Shown one piece after another: positions 24,257 to 29,108 of a stretch of DNA of 29,108 nt (within the stretch, counting starts at the first letter, position 1; each line of letters opens with the position of its first letter). Both the position numbers and the translations under genes were made by a program. The notes beneath the pieces are model-generated. The model was not told where the DNA came from. It did not search any database and worked only from the letters and a program-made list of their open reading frames with translations. This stretch comes from a virus. The stretch lies in IMG/VR virus record IMGVR_UViG_3300021963_005367, positions 1 through 29,108 of that record; one strand, given 5' to 3'.

Positions 24257-24745
24257 ATGGCAACTAAATACACACTGTCTTATGATGCATCAGTAGATCT
24301 AGGATCTGTTAGAAAGACATTACAAGAATTACAACCAGGAGAATCTATTATTACATACAATACAGAAGAAGGTATATTTGAAGTATCTGAGATAGTTTCT
24401 GTAGAAGTTGACCCAGATGTAGATTACGAGAAATACTACCAAGGTATAAAAATGAACTACCTACCACAGGTATTAACATTGGATTCTATTATATACGTAA
24501 AACAAGACGAAACTACCCTATTAGGATACTTCACAGATGAAGCACCAGAGGTAGAAGGAATAGCTCCAGAAAAGTTAGTAAAAGTTCAAGCAGAGGTACA
24601 TAAAATGTTCGATGGAGTAAATTGGGTTAATATTGATACGTTAGGAATAATGGCATGTCAAGGAAGATTAGCACATATTACTGTTGCTAATAACCATTCA
24701 ATATTTACAGGAAACTTATTAGTATCAGATTATAAAGCAAAGTAA
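24257..24745 (+). CDS. Small protein with a Hint-like pattern (tentative)
   Basis: This 162-residue acidic protein has no cysteine near its N-terminus. An LQPGESIITYNTEEGIFEV stretch (25-43) resembles the block A region of Hint (hedgehog/intein) domains, where a [LV]xxGDxVxTxD segment is followed by a strand. The end (ITVANNHSIFTGNLLVSDYK, 141-160) resembles the last Hint block, which has an N-x-F-x-x-G-x-L-V-H-N pattern. The catalytic Cys and final HN are missing, so if it is a Hint relative it cannot splice. It may instead be an unrelated small beta-rich structural protein; the resemblance is weak. It starts 14 bases after a TATTTAT motif and ends 4 bases before the dehydrogenase gene. Confidence 0.65.
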   Translation: MATKYTLSYDASVDLGSVRKTLQELQPGESIITYNTEEGIFEVSEIVSVEVDPDVDYEKYYQGIKMNYLPQVLTLDSIIYVKQDETTLLGYFTDEAPEVEGIAPEKLVKVQAEVHKMFDGVNWVNIDTLGIMACQGRLAHITVANNHSIFTGNLLVSDYKAK

Positions 24746-24749
24746 TACA

Positions 24750-25922
24750 ATGGAAGTAGGTTTTATAGGAATAGGTAAGTTAGGTAAAGATGCAGCAGAA
24801 GTAATGGCTGAAAAGCATAACGTTGAAGGTTACGATACCGATCAAAGCGTAGCTGCAACAGTTAACTTTACTATGGTTAATAGTATAGAAAAGTTATGCA
24901 AAGGTAAAAACTTAATATTCATAGCAGTACCTACACCTCACCACCCCGATTACGACGGAAGGTACCCTACTTCTCACTTAGAGAATAAAGACTTTGATTA
25001 CAGGATCGTAAAAGAGGTATTAAAGGAAGTAGACAAACATACAAACGAACAGCAATTAGTAGTTTTAATATCAACAGTCTTACCAGGAACTATAAGAAGA
25101 GAGTTTATACCTTTAATAAAGAACTTCAGGTTTATATACAACCCTTACTTAATTGCAATGGGTACCGTTAAATACGATATGGTTAATCCAGAAATGGTAA
25201 TCATAGGAACTGAAGACGGATCTGAAACTGGAGATGCAAAACTACTTACAGACTTTTATAATACCTTTATAAATCCTTCTACTAGGGTTGAAATTGGTAC
25301 CTGGGATGAAGCAGAATCAATAAAAATATTTTACAATACATTTATATCAACTAAAGTAGCTCTTGTTAATATGATACAAGATGTAGCTGAGAAGAATGGT
25401 AATATAAACACAGATGTTGTAACAGGTGCTTTAGAAAGAAGTACAAATAGAATATTAGGACCTGCTTATATGAAAGCTGGAATGGGAGATGGCGGTGGAT
25501 GTCATCCTCGTGATAATATAGCATTAAGGTTTTTAGCACAAAAGTTAGGATTAGGGTATGACCTTTTTGATTCTATTATGAAAGCTAGAGAAAAACAAGC
25601 AAAAAATCTAGCAAATAAGTTGGTTCTTTACGCAAAACTTCATAAATTACCAGTAGTAATATTAGGTAAATCTTACAAACCTGGAGTACCTTTTGAAGAC
25701 GGGTCTTCATCTATACTAGTAGGCTACTATGTAGAAGAGCAGGGATATAAAGTTCTATACGATATTGAAGAACCTATACCTGGAGTTTATTTGCTTGCAC
25801 ATTATAAAAAGCATCATGATTTTGATTTCCCTAAAGGCTCAGTTATAATAGATCCATGGAGAGAATATTCATCTGACCTTAATAGAGTTGTATATTACGG
25901 TAATACTAGGCTAAATGGCTAA
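24750..25922 (+). CDS. UDP-glucose/GDP-mannose dehydrogenase family protein
   Basis: This 390-residue protein has the full set of motifs for a nucleotide-sugar 6-dehydrogenase, which makes the uronic acid form of the sugar with two rounds of NAD reduction. The Rossmann loop is FIGIGKLG (5-12), with D29 at the end of strand 2. AVPTP lies at 59-63, STVLPGT at 108-114, and a NPEMVIIG strand near 146-153. K192 and N196 occupy the family's Lys/Asn positions. The catalytic cysteine is C251 in GGGCHPRD (248-255), and GKSYKPG (306-312) starts the C-terminal domain. It appears complete but is slightly short for the family. A donor such as UDP-glucuronate for the cassette glycosyltransferases is a reasonable inference. 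It overlaps the next gene by 8 bases. Confidence 0.86.
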   Translation: MEVGFIGIGKLGKDAAEVMAEKHNVEGYDTDQSVAATVNFTMVNSIEKLCKGKNLIFIAVPTPHHPDYDGRYPTSHLENKDFDYRIVKEVLKEVDKHTNEQQLVVLISTVLPGTIRREFIPLIKNFRFIYNPYLIAMGTVKYDMVNPEMVIIGTEDGSETGDAKLLTDFYNTFINPSTRVEIGTWDEAESIKIFYNTFISTKVALVNMIQDVAEKNGNINTDVVTGALERSTNRILGPAYMKAGMGDGGGCHPRDNIALRFLAQKLGLGYDLFDSIMKAREKQAKNLANKLVLYAKLHKLPVVILGKSYKPGVPFEDGSSSILVGYYVEEQGYKVLYDIEEPIPGVYLLAHYKKHHDFDFPKGSVIIDPWREYSSDLNRVVYYGNTRLNG

Positions 25923-26565
25923 AGCGGTTATAATATCAGGACTTCTAACCAACTTTTCAGATAACTTTATAAAATTTATAGAAGAGTTAGAAGAAGAAAC
26001 CCACACATACGTACATACTTGGAATACTCCTGATAATTTAAGATGGGTTAATAAGTTGATGAGACATCAACATAAGACTAGGATTACAATTAATATGGAA
26101 GTTCCGATGTATGAAGAAAAGAAGTACCTAATACTACACTCTACATACCAAGCTGCAAACTTAATAAACAACTTATACGATTATTCTACTATTATTAAAT
26201 TTAAACCAGATTTAGAGACAGACCGTATAGAGTATAATAAGAACGTAGAGCAGTATTTTATAGAAGCTGCTATACATGCACATCCATTATTAGATAGTAG
26301 AAAGAAAGAAGAGTTTATTTACGGAAGATACCTATATAAGACGTTAGATGAAAGAATGTTTACCACCTATCCAGAAGGCATAGAAAAACTATTTCATAGA
26401 AGCTATACTGATTTTTTTGATGATATCTTTGCACTTGATTCTTACCTTAAAAAAAAGTATATAGAGAACTACGAAGGGAGCATCCTTTGGACTAATTATA
26501 TAAAAGAAAGGAAGCTAGGAATTATACAAGACCTAACTCTCAAATTACCAAACTGTAAACACTAA
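25915..26565 (+). CDS. Unrecognised protein, possible glycosyltransferase-like
   Basis: This 216-residue protein opens with AKAVIISGLLTNFSDNFIKF and a THTYVHTWNTP segment. That resembles a group of WavE-like or capsule-related proteins in which a strand-loop-helix is followed by [DT]-x-Y-x-HTW. Near the middle, IIKFKPDLETDR could be the strand before an acidic metal site. It has no membrane segment. It overlaps the dehydrogenase by 8 bases and is the last gene of the cassette. The family resemblance is weak, so a non-catalytic role is equally possible. Confidence 0.6.
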   Translation: MAKAVIISGLLTNFSDNFIKFIEELEEETHTYVHTWNTPDNLRWVNKLMRHQHKTRITINMEVPMYEEKKYLILHSTYQAANLINNLYDYSTIIKFKPDLETDRIEYNKNVEQYFIEAAIHAHPLLDSRKKEEFIYGRYLYKTLDERMFTTYPEGIEKLFHRSYTDFFDDIFALDSYLKKKYIENYEGSILWTNYIKERKLGIIQDLTLKLPNCKH

Positions 26566-26576
26566 AAGTTATAAAA

Positions 26577-26834
26577 ATGTCACAAGAACAAAAATTGCAA
26601 CAAGAAGAGATTGACAGTATTAAAATGATACAATCTCAAAAGATTAAATTAAACGAAGAATTAGCAGCAATTTCTTTAGCTGAATTTGAGTTGAAGACTC
26701 GTAAACAAGCCGCAGAAAATTTTTACAGTTCATTAAAAGAAGCAGAGAAATCAATCGCAGCAGAGTTACAAATTAAATACGGATTTCAAAAAATTCACCT
26801 GAATTTAGAAACAGGAGAAATATCAGAAGCTTAA
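26577..26834 (+). CDS. Small coiled-coil protein
   Basis: This 85-residue protein is almost wholly helical, with two heptad-rich stretches (about 5-35 and 42-68) and a short C-terminal tail ending in LNLETGEIS. It is polar, with no cysteine, tryptophan or membrane segment. The tail (Y-G-F-Q-K-I-H-L-N-L-E-T-G) reads as two strands. It sits 11 bases after the preceding gene and is followed by a 127-base gap before the sheath. It may be a tail assembly factor or a small virion protein. Function is not known. Confidence 0.8.
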   Translation: MSQEQKLQQEEIDSIKMIQSQKIKLNEELAAISLAEFELKTRKQAAENFYSSLKEAEKSIAAELQIKYGFQKIHLNLETGEISEA

Positions 26835-26868
26835 AAATATAGGGTAAAGTGTTTCACCTAGATACACC

Positions 26869-26878
26869 TATTTATATA
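26869..26878 (+). promoter_or_regulatory. Upstream putative late-promoter motif TATTTATATA of the sheath gene
   Basis: The first of two TATTTAT motifs in the 127-base gap before the tail sheath, ending 83 bases before the ATG at 26962. With the copy at 26925 it may provide two starts for a highly expressed gene. Function is inferred from recurrence. Confidence 0.4.
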
Positions 26879-26924
26879 CGTAGTTAAATTAAATCTTTTG
26901 AAAAGGGTTTCGAATTTATTAAGA

Positions 26925-26935
26925 TATTTATTTTA
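26925..26935 (+). promoter_or_regulatory. Proximal putative late-promoter motif TATTTATTTTA of the sheath gene
   Basis: Second copy before the sheath gene, ending 26 bases before the ATG, nearly the same spacing as for the fibre gene at 4936 (27 bases). Function is inferred from recurrence. Confidence 0.45.
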
Positions 26936-26961
26936 GAACCCAACTAACAAATAATAGAGAC

Positions 26962-28707
26962 ATGGCAGAAACATTAATTTCACCAGGTGTATTAACGAGA
27001 GAAAATGATATTTCGTTTATCCAACCACAAGCGGCTGCAGTAGGTGCAGCGTTTATTGGTCCAACAGTAAAAGGCCCGGTAGAGCAACCTACAGTAGTAA
27101 CTTCTTACGGACAGTACCAAAGATTATTTGGAACCACGATTGCATCTGGTTCAAATAGCTATGAGTACTTAACATCAATTGCAGTAAAGAGTTACTTTGA
27201 ACAAGGAGGAAACACAGCATTAGTAACTAGAGTAGTATCTGGTTCTTATACAGCTGCTTCTAACACAACCTTAGCAACAGCAGGTGGATCAGTTACTAAC
27301 CCTTTCCGTTTAGAAACATTAGGAAAAGGAGATATCTACAATAACGCAACAGGTTCAAACGCTGGAACAGCTGCAACAAACACAGACGGTTCAATTACGT
27401 TAGGTAAGCCTGATAACATTAGATTTGAAATCACAAACGTTAATAGCGGAAGCGGTACATTCTCATTGTTAGTACGTAGAGGGGATGATAGTTCAAAGAA
27501 TAAGATTATCTTAGAAACCTTTAACGACTTATCATTAGATCCAAACTCAGAAAATTACATCGAGAGAGTAATCGGTAACCAAGCTGTATCTAAAACAGTT
27601 GAAGGTTCAGAAGTATTCGTAAGTGTAACTGGAGAGTATGCTAATAAGTCTAACTATATTAGAGTAAGTGCGGTAAATAACCCAACTTTAAATTACTTAG
27701 CAAACGACGGTATAACTGTTAATAACAGCTACGATGATTTGCTTCCTTCAGCTCAGGTAGGATACTTCTACGGCGCGACAGGTACTGCATTCCCAGGTGG
27801 TAGAGTAGCTAAGTTCTTTAAGAATATTACAAACGTAGACACACAAGGTTTAATAGCAACCAACTATGCAGATGCTATCTCAATCTTAAATAATAAAGAC
27901 GAATACCAATTCAATATTGTATCAGCTCCAGGTCTTGTTTATGACTTTGGAACTCATAAGACACAATTAGATTCTATCATCTCATTAGTAGAAGGTAGAG
28001 GAGATGCAATTGCAGTAATTGACTTAGAGCAATACGGTGCAACAGTATCAAACGTAACAACAGCAGCAGGAACAGTTAACTCTTCTTATGCAGCTTCTTA
28101 CTGGCCTTGGTTACAAACTCAATCTTCTACAGGTAAGAATGAATGGGTTCCTGCTTCAACAGTTATACCAGGAGTTTACGCTTTCACTGATAGTGCAGCT
28201 GCTCCATGGTTCGCTCCAGCAGGTTTAGTTAAAGGAGGTATTCCTAACGTAATCCAAGCAGAACGTAAAGTAAGCCGTGAGCAACGTGACTTATTATATC
28301 GTGCTAATGTTAACCCAATCGCTACATTCCCTGGACAAGGTATTGCAGTATATGGTCAGAAGACTTTACAGAAGAAAGCTTCAGCTTTAGATAGAGTAAA
28401 CGTTCGCCGTTTATTAATCGAATTGAAACGCTTCATCGGAGGTCAAGCTAATAACTTAGTATTCGAACAAAACACAATCGCTACAAGAAACAAATTCTTA
28501 GCAGTAGTTAATCCTTACTTAGAATCAGTAGTTCAACGTCAAGGTTTATACGCTTACAGAGTGGTAATGGATGACTCTAACAACACAGCTGATATCGTAG
28601 ATAGAAATCAGATCGTAGGTCAGATCTTTATCCAACCAGCTAAGACTGCAGAATTCGTAGTACTTGATTTCACAATCGAACCAACAGGTGCAACTTTTGT
28701 AGCATAA
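26962..28707 (+). CDS. 18: Tail sheath protein, gp18-like
   Basis: This 581-residue contractile sheath subunit would polymerise around the tail tube and shorten on infection. The N-terminus (ETLISPGVLTRENDISFIQP) is the typical start of phage sheath proteins, in which an SPGV-x-x-x-E/T segment is followed by a strand. GAAFIGPTVKGP and a YGQYQRLFG loop follow at 28-58. The C-terminal sheath core shows NPIATFPGQGIAVYGQKTL (about 451-469), then VNVRRLLIELKRFI and RNKFLAVVNPYL. It is somewhat shorter than T4 gp18 (659 residues); the variable outer domain, about 90-230, is G/S/T-rich. It is followed after 37 bases by the tail tube gene, as in T4. Two TATTTAT motifs precede it, consistent with strong late expression. 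Confidence 0.93.
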   Translation: MAETLISPGVLTRENDISFIQPQAAAVGAAFIGPTVKGPVEQPTVVTSYGQYQRLFGTTIASGSNSYEYLTSIAVKSYFEQGGNTALVTRVVSGSYTAASNTTLATAGGSVTNPFRLETLGKGDIYNNATGSNAGTAATNTDGSITLGKPDNIRFEITNVNSGSGTFSLLVRRGDDSSKNKIILETFNDLSLDPNSENYIERVIGNQAVSKTVEGSEVFVSVTGEYANKSNYIRVSAVNNPTLNYLANDGITVNNSYDDLLPSAQVGYFYGATGTAFPGGRVAKFFKNITNVDTQGLIATNYADAISILNNKDEYQFNIVSAPGLVYDFGTHKTQLDSIISLVEGRGDAIAVIDLEQYGATVSNVTTAAGTVNSSYAASYWPWLQTQSSTGKNEWVPASTVIPGVYAFTDSAAAPWFAPAGLVKGGIPNVIQAERKVSREQRDLLYRANVNPIATFPGQGIAVYGQKTLQKKASALDRVNVRRLLIELKRFIGGQANNLVFEQNTIATRNKFLAVVNPYLESVVQRQGLYAYRVVMDDSNNTADIVDRNQIVGQIFIQPAKTAEFVVLDFTIEPTGATFVA

Positions 28708-28720
28708 TTAAAATAATTGA

Positions 28721-28730
28721 TATTTATATA
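28721..28730 (+). promoter_or_regulatory. Putative late-promoter motif TATTTATATA upstream of the tube gene
   Basis: TATTTATATA lies in the 37-base gap between the sheath and tube genes, ending 14 bases before the ATG at 28745. The spacing matches the copies at 1285 and 24233. Function is inferred from recurrence. Confidence 0.45.
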
Positions 28731-28744
28731 AAACAGATAATAAA

Positions 28745-29108
28745 ATGGCAGTATTAGATTCTAACGAAATTATGTTCAGAGCCTTCGAACCGAAGGTACA
28801 GAATAGATTTATCCTATACAGTGACGCTATACCATCATTCATGGTTAAGGCGGTAACTGCACCATCTTTCACAGATGAGGAAATCAAATTAGATCACATT
28901 AACTCTTACAGAAAGATTCGTGGAAAGAGAAACTGGGAAAACATGGATATGACATTGTACGATCCAATTAACCCATCAGGTGCTCAAGCAGTAATGGACT
29001 GGGCTCGTCAATCATACGAATCAGTAACCGGTAGAGCTGGTTACTCAGATTTCTACAAGAAAGATTTAACTTTGAATCTTTTAGGACCAGTAGGTGATAT
29101 CGTATCAG
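28745..29108 (+). CDS. 19: Tail tube protein, gp19-like (5' part)
   Basis: The gene runs off the window edge; 121 residues are present. It would build the inner tube inside the sheath. Residues ~10-60 (MFRAFEPKVQNRFILYSDAI, PSFMVKAVTAPSF, then EEIKLDHINSYRKIRGKRNW) follow the T4-like tube pattern: an N-R-F-hydrophobic strand, a V-K-[AS]-[VA]-x-x-P strand and the [IL]-x-LD-x-[IY]-N segment. WENMDMTLYDPINPSGAQAV and a helix VMDWARQSYE follow. It lies directly after the sheath gene as gp19 follows gp18 in T4. The start at 28745 follows an A-rich leader without a clear Shine-Dalgarno motif. Confidence 0.92.
   Translation, partial: MAVLDSNEIMFRAFEPKVQNRFILYSDAIPSFMVKAVTAPSFTDEEIKLDHINSYRKIRGKRNWENMDMTLYDPINPSGAQAVMDWARQSYESVTGRAGYSDFYKKDLTLNLLGPVGDIVS

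Noticed and set aside
26835-26961. Hairpin in the gap before the sheath gene (GGTAAAGTGTTTCACC region)
   Set aside because: The pairing is imperfect and no T-run follows, so it is not a convincing terminator.
26962-29108. Sheath and tube as part of a contractile injection system rather than a phage
   Set aside because: The gp23-like capsid and neck genes in the same window indicate a virus with a head.
1-29108. tRNA genes, CRISPR arrays, insertion sequences, attachment sites
   Set aside because: Scanned by eye without finding a cloverleaf, a spaced repeat array, transposase motifs or terminal inverted repeats.

Overview
All recognisable genes lie on the + strand in AT-rich, tightly packed DNA. 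The window looks like part of the late (virion) region of a T4-related contractile-tailed phage. At one end is the C-terminal part of a gp23-like major capsid protein. At the other are a gp18-like tail sheath and the start of a gp19-like tail tube. A neck/tail-completion set lies between them in T4 order (gp13-like, an extra small gene, gp14-like, gp15-like). Start codons are mostly preceded by A-rich sequence rather than a strong Shine-Dalgarno motif. This fits a Bacteroidetes-type host, but that host assignment is inference.

Layout: (1) 1-1274: gp23 C-terminus, a strong UUCG-loop terminator, and a PhoH-like ATPase. (2) 1309-4525: neck and tail-terminator genes. (3) 4527-11654: fibre/adhesin-like proteins built from shared modules (WK-x-L-[IV]-VSGS N-termini, GxGSGLTN segments, HNF...QIIP repeats, a 24-residue YATDSEL repeat). 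They include a 1144-residue fibre ending in an S74 self-cleaving chaperone domain, followed by two unrecognised proteins. (4) 11708-26565: a cassette of about 15 kb of abutting or overlapping enzyme genes: four or five glycosyltransferase-like proteins, a methyltransferase, three twitch-type radical SAM proteins, a lectin-like (LamG) protein, an SGNH hydrolase, an odd Hint-like small protein and a UDP-sugar dehydrogenase. (5) 26577-29108: a coiled-coil protein, tail sheath and tail tube.

The cassette is the most interesting part. Two neighbouring genes encode beta-1,4-galactosyltransferase-like (GT7) enzymes. In both, a LamG-type lectin domain appears to be inserted inside the catalytic domain, between the WGWGxEDD motif and the C-terminal H...DGLxxxxY segment. 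Next come two closely related radical SAM genes with a stand-alone LamG gene between them. The cassette sits between the fibre genes and the sheath gene and is co-oriented with them. One reading, which is inference, is that the phage makes an activated sugar and decorates its own fibres or the infected-cell surface late in infection.

A short motif, TATTTAT[AT]-A, recurs in nearly every non-coding gap upstream of a gene block. It is the reverse complement of the T4 late-promoter core TATAAATA and may mark the late promoters of this phage.
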